Shown here in pieces: positions 1 through 7,508 of a stretch of 14,790 nucleotides of DNA. The position numbers were made by a program, and so were the translations under genes. Below the pieces are notes generated by a model that was not told the DNA's origin, searched no databases, and worked only from the letters and a program-made list of their open reading frames with translations. The stretch's first letter is position 1. Each line of letters begins with the position of its first letter. Location: contig URVX01000009.1 of NCBI GenBank assembly GCA_900551395.1, positions 1-14,790 of the forward strand, in the 5' to 3' direction. The DNA comes from an uncultured Subdoligranulum sp. (GTDB lineage Bacteria; Bacillota; Clostridia; Christensenellales; CAG-314).

Positions 1-993
1 AAAAAACTGCCGGATTATATCGCTGCGCTTGAAAACTGCGGCGCAGACGCTTTGATTGTCAGCGACGCAGGTGTGCTGCGCACGGCTAAAACCGTCGATC
101 CGCAGCTTGACGTTCATCTGTCCACGCAGGCGAACTGCACCAACGCGAGGGCTGTCGAGTTCTGGCGCGACGCGGGCGTGACGAGGGTTGTTGCCGCGCG
201 CGAGTGTCCGCTGCCCGACCTCAAGGAAATGGCGGCGGTGGAAAACTGCGAGCTTGAAATTTTCGTCCACGGAGCCATGTGCATGGCTTATTCGGGACGC
301 TGTCTGTTAAGCAGCTGGCTGGCGGGACGTGGCGGCAACAAGGGAAAGTGCGTTCAGGCTTGCCGCTGGGAGTGGCAGGTGACGGCGACGGAGCGAAGCC
401 ACCCCGACAAGCCCGTCCGTGTAGAGGAGGACGACAGAGGGACTTATCTGTTCAACAGCAGGGATTTGTGCCTGCTGCCTTTTCTCGGACAGGCGCTGGA
501 AACGGGCGCCGCAAGCTTCAAAATCGAGGGGCGTATGAAGAGCGCGCATTACGTCGGCACGGTCGTAAACGCCTATTCAAGGGCTTTAAACGCATACTTT
601 GACGGGAGCTTTGACAAAGAGCTGACAGACAGCCTTTTGAACGAGCTTAAAAAGACCTCTCACAGGGATTTTACTTCCGGCTTTCTTTTCGGCAGAAACG
701 GCGACAAGACGGAAAACCTTGTCACCTCCAAAGCCGTAGCCGACAGCGGATTTGCGGCAAGCGTTGCGGGCTGGGAAAAGGGCGTTGCGACGGTTCAGAT
801 GCGCAACAGATTCGGCGAGGGCGACACCCTTGAAATTCTGTCCGCAAACGACAGCTTCGGCAAAACTATTACGATAAAAAACATGACGGACTTGAGCGGC
901 GCGCATGTTGCCGACGCCAAAATCGTTCAGCAGACGCTCAAAATCCCCTGTCCCTATCCGTTGGAAAAATTCGATATACTGCGGAAGCTCTGA
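1..993 (+). CDS. U32-family peptidase-like protein, 5'-truncated (TrhP/YegQ-type RNA hydroxylation protein)
   Basis: The reading frame is open from base 1, so the start lies before the window; 330 codons are present. The U32 signature is clear: a FVHGAMCMAYSGRC block at about residues 88-101, followed by CVQAC at 117-121. These give four cysteines (94, 101, 117, 121) placed as expected for the iron-sulfur ligands of this family. The segment SFKIEGRMKSAHYVGTVV, just after, is also typical of U32 proteins. Characterised relatives (TrhP/YegQ, RlhA) take part in prephenate-dependent hydroxylation of tRNA or rRNA; older annotations call them collagenase-like proteases. The short C-terminal tail ending in EKFDILRKL resembles the TrhP branch, whose members run to roughly 400 residues, so perhaps 70-90 N-terminal residues are missing. 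Family assignment is firm, exact substrate is inference. The gene ends about 50 bases before a hairpin terminator. Confidence 0.9.
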   Translation, partial: KKLPDYIAALENCGADALIVSDAGVLRTAKTVDPQLDVHLSTQANCTNARAVEFWRDAGVTRVVAARECPLPDLKEMAAVENCELEIFVHGAMCMAYSGRCLLSSWLAGRGGNKGKCVQACRWEWQVTATERSHPDKPVRVEEDDRGTYLFNSRDLCLLPFLGQALETGAASFKIEGRMKSAHYVGTVVNAYSRALNAYFDGSFDKELTDSLLNELKKTSHRDFTSGFLFGRNGDKTENLVTSKAVADSGFAASVAGWEKGVATVQMRNRFGEGDTLEILSANDSFGKTITIKNMTDLSGAHVADAKIVQQTLKIPCPYPLEKFDILRKL

Positions 994-1040
994 AACAAAC
1001 CCGGACTTAACTTATTTTCATGAAGATTAATTTGATAAGA

Positions 1041-1066
1041 AAAAGCAGGCGTTTAAGCCTGCTTTT
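1041..1066. terminator. Bidirectional hairpin terminator between convergent genes
   Basis: A perfect 10-base inverted repeat (AAAAGCAGGC and GCCTGCTTTT) encloses a 6-base loop at 1051-1056. T-rich arms occur on either strand, and on the minus strand the run extends to five T. It sits between the U32 gene (plus) and the broken lipoprotein gene (minus), so it can stop both. Confidence 0.8.
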
Positions 1067-1114
1067 GCAATTATACCAATTTAATTTTTATTTTATTATG
1101 TCCGACAATCTACG

Positions 1115-1761
1115 CTATATAAAAACAACTCTCGCACGAAGCAGACATTCGTTTACTTCGCCGATTTTGATACTCTTATAATCGCGGTAGGTGCCGGTGT
1201 AATAAACGGTTTCCAAAGAATCACAGTACGTAAAAGCGTAATCTTTTACAAATGTTAAGCTTCTGGGCAGCGTAACGCTTTTAAGGGAAGAGCAATTGAA
1301 AAAAGCGCCTTCGGAAATTACGTTGACGTTTTCCGGAATCTTTATTTTTTCAAGGCGCGTGCAAGACGCAAAACAATAATCGCCGAAGTAAGATTAATAG
1401 AACGAAAGCATTTCGAGCGACGTTCTGGGCTGCTGAATATTTACTTCTTTCAATGAGCTGCATTCGACAAATGCGCGGCTTTCTATTTGCACGACGGTTT
1501 CGGGTATTGTCACGCTTTTTATATGACTGTTGTAAGCGAATGCTAAGTTTCTTATGTACGCTACCTCATAACCGTTATAAACTTCCGGAATACGTATATT
1601 TTTGTAGGTGCAGTCGCCGATTCCGACAACCTTCCAACAACGCAAACCGTCTAAACTTGTTTGCATGTATTCAAGCTCGCCCGAAGCGCAGCCGGCAAGC
1701 GACACGCATATAAAAGTAAATAAACAAATAAAAACAAAGCATGAGCACAATTTTTTTTCAT
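1115..1761 (-). pseudogene. BspA-like leucine-rich-repeat lipoprotein, broken by a frameshift and an in-frame stop
   Basis: A GGAGG ribosome site lies 7 bases before an ATG at 1761-1759, followed by eight A (1758-1751). Read as written, the ATG frame gives no sensible protein. Adding one A joins the ATG to MKKKLCSCFVFICLFTF..SLAGC, a classic lipoprotein signal peptide with an LAGC lipobox. The mature part carries BspA-type LRR units such as IKSVTIPETVVQIESRAF. At 1396-1394 a TAA stops the frame, yet the same frame then runs on for 92 more residues with two further repeats (LEKIKIPENVNVISEGAF, LKSVTLPRSLTFVKDYAF) to a TAG at 1117-1115. The repaired protein would be 215 residues. An intact version would be an exported surface lipoprotein. 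Alternative readings are slippage in the A run or a TTG start that skips the ATG, but neither bypasses the TAA. The segment is richer in A+T than the housekeeping genes here. Confidence 0.82.
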
Positions 1762-1863
1762 TTTCCGACCTCCGTATTCCTAAACAGTTTAAAGCGGAAT
1801 TGTTTGAAGAAAATGACAGACAAGCGTGGGGAGGGGGCTTAAAAAGCTGTCGTTCAACAACGC

Positions 1864-1892
1864 AAAAAAAGTCCCGGCAAGCGAGACTTTTT
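1864..1892 (-). terminator. Rho-independent terminator after the MarR gene
   Basis: Read on the minus strand, AAAAAGTCTCG and CGGGACTTTTT form an 11-pair stem (one G-T pair) around a 5-base loop, followed by a run of seven T in all. It lies about 40 bases after the MarR stop codon. On the plus strand the G-T pair becomes a mismatch, so the minus orientation fits better. Confidence 0.75.
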
Positions 1893-1929
1893 GACAAACG
1901 GATTACGTTAATGACCGACAAACGATTTC

Positions 1930-2415
1930 TTATTTCTCTAAAAATCCGTCCTCAAGCATATTGAGCTTTATTTTGTCTAAAACTATGTTCATAGGCTCTT
2001 TGGCTTCGCATTTTTTTTTCAACGCCACAAGCCGTTCCAGACAAGCGACATATTCCTTAAGCTCGTCTTCGGTCAGATTTCTTTTGAAAACATAATCGAA
2101 GTAATATTCGCGGATAGTGTTGTTAGTCTCGACGTATTGCTTTCCCTGCTCTGTCAATTCGACTAAAATTTGGCGTCTGTCTTTCGGATTGACGTATCTA
2201 CGGACAAGCTGCATTTCTTCCAGTTTTTTTAAATAAATATGAATGTTGTTGATTCTGATTTTAAAATATTTGGCTACAGTTCTCACCGTAATAGGATTTT
2301 CGCTGTCTCTCAATGCGGCAATCATATAGACGTAAAATTGGTTTTGTAACAGATCACGCTGGAAAACCTCTATTGTCTGATTTGCAGGTCCAGCCAAAGC
2401 AGAATTTCTTGCCAA
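1930..2415 (-). CDS. MarR-family transcriptional regulator, probably 5'-truncated
   Basis: This is a winged helix-turn-helix protein of the MarR type. The helix-turn-helix covers about residues 42-70 (PITVRTVAKYFKIRINNIHI..LKKLEEMQLV). The wing carries the family signature NPKDRRQILVELTEQGKQYV at about 76-95, and the C-terminal helices at 100-160 would form the dimer interface. It would bind DNA as a dimer and repress or activate a nearby gene, with an unknown ligand. The longest frame starts at a TTG with no ribosome site before it, and only about 23 residues precede the helix that packs ahead of the recognition unit, so the first helix seems short or missing. The 5' end abuts the large surface-protein frame on the other strand with no promoter space. 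The coding sequence is markedly AT-rich: 2221-2280 has 13 G or C in 60. Confidence 0.85.
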   Translation of the reverse strand: MARNSALAGPANQTIEVFQRDLLQNQFYVYMIAALRDSENPITVRTVAKYFKIRINNIHIYLKKLEEMQLVRRYVNPKDRRQILVELTEQGKQYVETNNTIREYYFDYVFKRNLTEDELKEYVACLERLVALKKKCEAKEPMNIVLDKIKLNMLEDGFLEK

Positions 2416-5400
2416 CGTATATGTCGAGTCAAGTTGCGGCGCAGACGGTGAAAAAGGGAGAGACCGCCGAGCGTCCGGCAGTAGACCCCAATCTGGTCGG
2501 TTACGACTTTGTCGGTTGGTTTGCCGACGAGGCGATGACGGAGGAATACGACTTTTCCGCGCCCGTACAAAAAGACACGACGATATACGCCAAGTTTCAG
2601 ATAAAGACGTTTACCGTCACGTTCAAGGAAGTGGATTTGCCTGCGGAAAAGGTGGAGTACAACAAGACGATACAGACCTCCGACCCCACGCCTCCGGACG
2701 GACAGATATTCGTCGGTTGGTACACCAACGCGGGCAAGACGCAGGCGTTTTTGAAGGACACGAAAATCACGAAAAACATAGAGCTTTGGCCGAAATTCAG
2801 GGACAGCGAGCTGCCCGCCGAGCAAGCGGTGACGGTGACCTTTGTCAACCCGACGAGAAACGAAACGGAAGTTATTCAGGTGAAAAAGGGCGAGGGAGTG
2901 CCGGAGGGTGCAGACCCCGTGTTCTACCACAAATACGAAAACTTTTACATATGGGACGGCTGGGACGGAGATTTGGAGGAGCCTTTGTACGAAGACGCAA
3001 CCTTCATCGCGCAGTATGTGTTTGACGAGAGCACGATTATCCCGTCGCATTACTTTACATACACCTTGCTCGAGGACGGAACCTACGGCTTGAGCAGCAA
3101 CTACACTGTGAGCGGCTCGGTTGAGTCCTTGTCTCAGCCCTGCCTGACCGGCTCCAAAATGCTGCCGACCGAATACAACGGCAAGCCGATAACGAAAATT
3201 TTGGAAGGCGCCTTTAACAGCCATTACATAAAATTCGACCTTGAGGAGCTGCTTGTGCCGGAGTGTTACAAGACGGTGGGGCACAATGCTTTTATGTATG
3301 GATATTTCGATAAAGTTTACTTTCTCGGAATTGAAACGATAGAAGCCGGCGGTCTTTTCGGAGCCTCCGGCGGAAACAGTACAACCATGGAATATGACAC
3401 TTATTTCTATCTGCCCGCAACTTTGAAAAACATAGAGGGCGGTCATTTGGCGGTTTCGGGCTTAAAGATAGAGGCGCCGAACAGAGTTTTTCTTGACGGA
3501 AACAATCCTTATTTCCATTTCGAGGTTGACGGCTTCGGCAACGATTTGTTGTACAACACTGCGCGCGACACAATACACTATGTCAAGCTCAACAGCAGGC
3601 AGTTCACCTTGCCCGGGCACGTAACAAATCTTGTAAAAAACGTTGTAGGAGGAGGAATCGACACTCTCACCATTGAAGGCGACAGAGAGAGCCTGGTTGG
3701 TATTGGCGGAGCGTCGGCAAAGAATGTTGTATTCGAGGGGAAGGTCAAACGGTTTGAAGATGGCGCCTTCGCATATTTCAGAAACGTCATTGCCTTCGAG
3801 CTTCCCGAGGGCTTGGAATATATAGGGAAGAATGCTCTTTACGACGTAGACCTTGCCAAGCTTTATGTAAACGACGACGTGTGGCGTCTTATGTCAACCT
3901 GCGGGCTGGGGGGAGCAAACCTTGTCGCAGGCTACGAGCTGATGTGGGACGAGCTTACTCTGATTGAAAAGCGCGGCAACGCAATCATAGAGCCGGGCGG
4001 CGGTCCGGACGGCGGCGACGCATTTATTCAGTACGACTCGGCTTCCGGTGAGTCGGTTTACACCGTGCCGAATGGCGTCACCTGCTTCAAGCCTATTCTC
4101 GGCACCTGCTTCACCGGCAACAACCTGCGGAAAATCGTTGTGCCCGAAGGGGTAAAGGAGCTTCCCTCCGGCTTCATGAGCACGGGAGAAGTCGAATATG
4201 TGGATTTGGGCGACATGAATTATGAATATCGGATCAAGTCGGGCGGAGTTGAGCTTCTCAGCCTGCCGTCTACCTTGGAGAAACTTTGCACCAATGCAAT
4301 AAGGTCCGTCACGTTCAAGGGCTTCGAATGGCCCAACGGCAGCAATCTGAAGTATCTTTCCACAGGCTGCATAATTTCTTTCATGAATTACAACGAGATA
4401 CTGCTGCCCGACACGATAGAAACAATAGAAAAGAGACCTTTTTCGGAAATTTACAATCCCAAAATAGCGGGCGAAACCGGAAAGTACATAACCTTCGGGG
4501 GCTTTATTTACGAAAAGCTGAATGAAAGAGAGCTGAAGCTGGTCAACTTTCCGATAAATATGGGAGAAGAGGAACTTGTTTTCCCCGACACGGGAGACTA
4601 TGTTTTGACGCAAATTGCCAAAAAGGCTATGACAGAAAACGGCTATTCGGGAAATGCGTTGAACTATTTTTCTCGCCTTAAGAAGATAGTGATACCCGAA
4701 GGCGTGGAGTACATAGGAGACGAGGCGTTTGCGTATCAGCGCGATTTGCAGGAGCTGGTTCTGCCCTCTACGCTCAAAGAGATAGCCAACGGCGCGTTTT
4801 ATTACGCACTTTATCTCCAAACAGTGACGTTTAAATCCGTAGAGCCGCCCAGGATGAATTACACGCATTATTACGTAAACGAGCTTTACGGAAATAATTT
4901 GTCCATGTACGAGGTGTTCGAAACAGGATACAAAATACAGAGCATAGATATGGTTCTTACTTATTTTGGGCCGGGACTGGAGTGCAAGTTCATAGTGCCC
5001 GAGGGCAGCTACGAAGCGTATTTCCGTGTGTTTCACGATTATTGCGGAGACACCTACGCGGGACGTATATCTACGGCAAATCAGGAGAAATATACTTACC
5101 GTTTCCACACCAACGGGGGAAACAATATCTTTGACATAGAGCAGACGCCCGTGCTTTGGGAAATGCCTCTGACCGTATGGAAAGGCGAGGGCACGAAGCA
5201 CCTGCAGGGCTACTACACTAAGGACGGCAGCGTCGACGGCGACTGGGGCGAGAGAGTGGAAGTATACCCTTATTTCGGGATGCCCGACCAGAGCGGAGTG
5301 ATAAATCTTTATGCTAGGTGGGGAGACGAGGTCTACGAGGACGGCAGAGGCTGGAACAACGCCTACGTCATTTCGACTGAGGAAAGGACGATAGCGGCAA

Positions 5401-5840
5401 GGACTTACGAGTATCTTTACTTCCAGTTCACGCCACAAGAGGACGGCATGTACAATGTTTTCTTGTCTTTCTACGCATATATTCAGCCGACAGAGCTTGA
5501 ATTGATGAGCGGCTACATGGACTGTGTGATTTTTACCGTTGACCAACAGAAAGAAAGGATAAACGGTCTTGCGTATATCTACGTGCCGGGCAACGACAGA
5601 CCTTATTGGGTCAATGCCTTCGGTCCTACCTGGCATCCGACCACTACACGTTTGACTTCGATAAACCCGTTTACGAATATAAGTTACCAAAATATGCTCG
5701 CCGGTACGACATATTATTTGATTTTACGTGTCGGCGATGACGCGTATGAGTGGTTGAACAACAAGCGCGAAACGATTGACCTGACCATACGTATGGACAA
5801 GGTGGGCGAGTACGGCGCAGTCATAGGCGGCTTAAGCTGA
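2313..5840 (+). CDS. Large InlB-repeat / BspA-like leucine-rich-repeat surface protein, 5' end probably lost
   Basis: The open frame gives 1175 residues. The first 32 or so codons are antisense to the MarR gene and have no ribosome site or signal peptide, so the true protein probably begins within recognisable sequence near 2409. Three InlB B-type repeats follow at about residues 35-95, 97-162 and 172-237; the first two carry YDFVGWF and IFVGWYT, the third the variant IWDGW. BspA-type LRR units fill about 250-860, for example LKKIVIPEGVEYIGDEAF and LQELVLPSTLKEIANGAF. A fourth InlB-like unit ends in LYARW near 998, and a beta-rich tail of about 170 residues, not identified, closes the protein. 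Relatives are secreted or surface proteins that bind host or microbial partners. No LPXTG motif, membrane helix or dockerin is seen at the C-terminus. It ends 26 bases before a terminator. Confidence 0.85.
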   Translation: MRQSYRRKIGFVTDHAGKPLLSDLQVQPKQNFLPTYMSSQVAAQTVKKGETAERPAVDPNLVGYDFVGWFADEAMTEEYDFSAPVQKDTTIYAKFQIKTFTVTFKEVDLPAEKVEYNKTIQTSDPTPPDGQIFVGWYTNAGKTQAFLKDTKITKNIELWPKFRDSELPAEQAVTVTFVNPTRNETEVIQVKKGEGVPEGADPVFYHKYENFYIWDGWDGDLEEPLYEDATFIAQYVFDESTIIPSHYFTYTLLEDGTYGLSSNYTVSGSVESLSQPCLTGSKMLPTEYNGKPITKILEGAFNSHYIKFDLEELLVPECYKTVGHNAFMYGYFDKVYFLGIETIEAGGLFGASGGNSTTMEYDTYFYLPATLKNIEGGHLAVSGLKIEAPNRVFLDGNNPYFHFEVDGFGNDLLYNTARDTIHYVKLNSRQFTLPGHVTNLVKNVVGGGIDTLTIEGDRESLVGIGGASAKNVVFEGKVKRFEDGAFAYFRNVIAFELPEGLEYIGKNALYDVDLAKLYVNDDVWRLMSTCGLGGANLVAGYELMWDELTLIEKRGNAIIEPGGGPDGGDAFIQYDSASGESVYTVPNGVTCFKPILGTCFTGNNLRKIVVPEGVKELPSGFMSTGEVEYVDLGDMNYEYRIKSGGVELLSLPSTLEKLCTNAIRSVTFKGFEWPNGSNLKYLSTGCIISFMNYNEILLPDTIETIEKRPFSEIYNPKIAGETGKYITFGGFIYEKLNERELKLVNFPINMGEEELVFPDTGDYVLTQIAKKAMTENGYSGNALNYFSRLKKIVIPEGVEYIGDEAFAYQRDLQELVLPSTLKEIANGAFYYALYLQTVTFKSVEPPRMNYTHYYVNELYGNNLSMYEVFETGYKIQSIDMVLTYFGPGLECKFIVPEGSYEAYFRVFHDYCGDTYAGRISTANQEKYTYRFHTNGGNNIFDIEQTPVLWEMPLTVWKGEGTKHLQGYYTKDGSVDGDWGERVEVYPYFGMPDQSGVINLYARWGDEVYEDGRGWNNAYVISTEERTIAARTYEYLYFQFTPQEDGMYNVFLSFYAYIQPTELELMSGYMDCVIFTVDQQKERINGLAYIYVPGNDRPYWVNAFGPTWHPTTTRLTSINPFTNISYQNMLAGTTYYLILRVGDDAYEWLNNKRETIDLTIRMDKVGEYGAVIGGLS

Positions 5841-5866
5841 GCAAAATTTAAATAAATTATTTCAGC

Positions 5867-5900
5867 AAAAGCAGGGGATTTTCGCCCCTGCTTTTATTTT
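5867..5900. terminator. Hairpin terminator between the surface protein gene and sigK
   Basis: AAAAGCAGGGG (5867-5877) and CCCCTGCTTTT (5885-5895) pair perfectly over 11 bases around a 7-base loop, followed by ATTTT. It serves the plus-strand gene and may also stop the convergent sigK transcript. Its outer nine bases on each arm match those of the hairpin at 1041-1066. Confidence 0.82.
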
Positions 5901-5979
5901 GTTTAGTTAAATTGTGTTTTACAAGAATAATCCGTTTTTCTTTCCGCGAGGTCTATGCGGCAATGGTTTTTGTGTTTTC

Positions 5980-6678
5980 TCAATCGGGCAGAAAATCTTC
6001 TTTGTTCAGCTTTGCTCTGATTTTTGCCAGCGCTTTGGTTTCTATTCTGGACACGTAGGAGCGGCTTATCCCCAGCGCTTTTGCCGTCTGAAGCTGCGTC
6101 AGCTGTGTTCCGCCCTTCAAGCCGAAGCGCATGACGAGGATGGAATATTCTCTTTTTGTCAGGCACTCCGTCAGTATTTTGTCCAGCTTGTCGCTGACTA
6201 TGGACATTTCCACCTGTTTGAAAATGGAGTCCTCCTTGACCGACAGCACGTCCATGAGCGTAAGCTCGTTGCCGTCGCTGTCGACGTTCATCTGTTCCTG
6301 GAGGTAAACCGTGTTTTTGTAGCGCTTGTTGGTTCTCAGCGTCATGAGAATTTCGTTTTCTATGCAGCGCGCGAGATAAGTCGCCAGCGTCGTGCCTTTT
6401 GCGGCGGAAAAGGTGCTTATACCCTTGACGAGTCCTATCGAGCCTATGGAAATCAAGTCGTCCATATCCTGTCCCGCCGCATATTTTTTTGCTATGTGCG
6501 CAACCAAACGCAGGTTGTGTTTAATCAGCTTTTCTCTGGCTGCGGCGTCGCCTGCCGCCGCTTTTTCAAGCTCTTTGGCTTCTTCCTCGGGGGGAAGCGG
6601 CTTGGGATACGAGCCTGAGTTGGAAAAATAACCGGTAAAAAAGAATATCTTGCTGAAAAGCTGCAAAAAACCGAGCAT
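5980..6678 (-). CDS. sigK: RNA polymerase sporulation sigma factor, sigma-K type
   Basis: This 232-residue sigma-70 family protein directs late mother-cell transcription during endospore formation. The first 20 or so residues are hydrophobic (FLQLFSKIFFFTGYF), matching the pro-sequence that SpoIVFB removes from pro-sigma-K. SYPKPLPPEEE at 23-33 is the usual sigma-K lead-in. Region 2 spans about 51-118 with HNLRLVAHIAKKY and DLISIGSIGLVKG; the AHI wording favours sigma-K over sigma-E, which usually has VYI there. Region 4 at about 165-225 contains the helix-turn-helix ALGISRSYVSRIETKAL. The start is set by AGAGGTGA five bases before the ATG. The gene is in one piece, with no skin-type insertion. 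Sigma-E is the main alternative. It is transcribed alone, facing the surface protein gene. Confidence 0.9.
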   Translation of the reverse strand: MLGFLQLFSKIFFFTGYFSNSGSYPKPLPPEEEAKELEKAAAGDAAAREKLIKHNLRLVAHIAKKYAAGQDMDDLISIGSIGLVKGISTFSAAKGTTLATYLARCIENEILMTLRTNKRYKNTVYLQEQMNVDSDGNELTLMDVLSVKEDSIFKQVEMSIVSDKLDKILTECLTKREYSILVMRFGLKGGTQLTQLQTAKALGISRSYVSRIETKALAKIRAKLNKEDFLPD

Positions 6679-7067
6679 ATTGTCACCTCTTTAGATTTTA
6701 TTGAAAAAAAGCGTCGAATATTACGGGCGGCTTGTACTCATTTTGCCGTCGTTTCGCGGGCGGAGCTGCGGTCATTCGTCAATTTTGTTTTGAAAATCCG
6801 CAAATTTTCTGCCGTTCCGACTATTGGCATGCAATGCGTACACCGGCGAAACAAGACGTCGGGAGGAGGCAAGCCCTGCAGTCGTTTCTCTTACGGGAAA
6901 TTTACGGACGCGGGAGAAAGGGCGGATTTTTCAATTACAGCCGTCTTAATGTGCGAGGACGACAACGGCGAAAGAAACAGCTCGGAATCTGCGGCAGGCA
7001 TGTCAGTCGAATTTTGCGGGGAAATTTCTTCAAGCGACTTTAAAAATTCGGCAATTGTCCGCAGCGG
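6679..7067. other. Unassigned spacer between sigK and the RNase P RNA promoter
   Basis: About 390 bases. Beyond the sigK ribosome site at its left edge, no gene can be supported. Several short frames exist on both strands: a 93-codon plus frame from a TTG at 6790 and a 69-codon minus frame from a TTG at 7100. None has a ribosome site, a known motif or an extended family look. Base composition is closer to coding DNA than to the AT-rich terminator gaps elsewhere, so decayed coding sequence is possible. Confidence 0.4.
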
Positions 7068-7096
7068 TTGACAAATCGCGCTAAATGTGCTAAAAT
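7068..7096 (+). promoter_or_regulatory. Sigma-A type promoter of the RNase P RNA gene
   Basis: TTGACA at 7068-7073 and TAAAAT at 7091-7096 are separated by 17 bases. The -35 box is consensus and the -10 box is one base off. The predicted start, about 7 bases downstream, falls at the first bases of the RNase P RNA P1 helix. Confidence 0.88.
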
Positions 7097-7101
7097 TCAA
7101 A

Positions 7102-7430
7102 TCGAGTCAGCCGGACGGTCGCGGGGAGCAAGCTCCACGAGGAAAGTCCGAGCACCGCAGGGCAGAGCGCCGGCTAACTACCGGTGAAGGTGACTTCAAG
7201 GAAAGTGCAACAGAAATAAACCGCACGGCTTTCCGTGCAAGGGTGGAAATGGGAGGTAAGAGCTCACAAACGTCTTGGCGACTTGACGTTCCTGTAAACC
7301 CCGCTCGGTGCAAGAAATGAGACCAAACGTCGGCCCGACGTCTCGATATGATTCGCTTGAGCGTGCCGGAAACGGTACGCCTAGACAGATGACCGTCTAA
7401 TACAGAACTCGGCTTACAGACTGACTCGGA
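7102..7430 (+). ncRNA. rnpB: RNase P RNA, class A
   Basis: This is the catalytic RNA of ribonuclease P, which cuts the 5' leader from tRNA precursors together with the RnpA protein. Conserved core sequences are easily seen: GAGGAAAGTCC at 7139-7149, GGTAAGAGCTCAC near 7255-7267, AGACAGATGACCGT at 7383-7396 and ACAGAACTCGGCTTACAG at 7402-7419. CGAGTCAG at 7103-7110 pairs with CTGACTCG at 7421-7428 to make the closing P1 helix, which sets both ends to within a few bases. The length, about 330 bases, and overall layout fit the class A form found in Clostridia rather than the class B form of Bacillus. A promoter lies immediately before it and a terminator immediately after, so it is a single-gene unit. 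Confidence 0.96.
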
Positions 7431-7463
7431 AAAGGCGCAGGCAGAAATGCCGCCGCCTTTTTT
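7431..7463 (+). terminator. Rho-independent terminator of rnpB
   Basis: AAAGGCG (7431-7437) pairs with CGCCTTT (7454-7460), with an internal mismatch and a GGC/GCC inner stem around AGAAAT. The stem runs into six T (7458-7463). It starts directly after the P1 helix of the RNase P RNA. Confidence 0.85.
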
Positions 7464-7478
7464 GCTTTGAACAAATTC

Positions 7479-7508
7479 TTGCAACAAGCATTTGTTTTGT
7501 GCTACAAT
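7479..7508 (+). promoter_or_regulatory. Candidate sigma-A promoter upstream of rarA
   Basis: TTGCAA at 7479-7484 and TACAAT at 7503-7508 are 18 bases apart, each close to consensus. It lies just after the rnpB terminator and would begin a transcript about 310 bases before the rarA ATG. Confidence 0.55.

Noticed and set aside
3894..5690. A 598-codon open frame on the minus strand inside the surface-protein gene, plus a 358-codon one at 2370-3446
   Set aside because: Both lie opposite a protein with clear InlB/BspA repeats. They have low-complexity, arginine- and valine-rich antisense-type composition and no recognised motif. They are shadows of codon bias.
7107..7487. Open frames on both strands over the RNase P RNA
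   Set aside because: The RNA core sequences and P1 pairing explain this segment fully; these frames are accidental.
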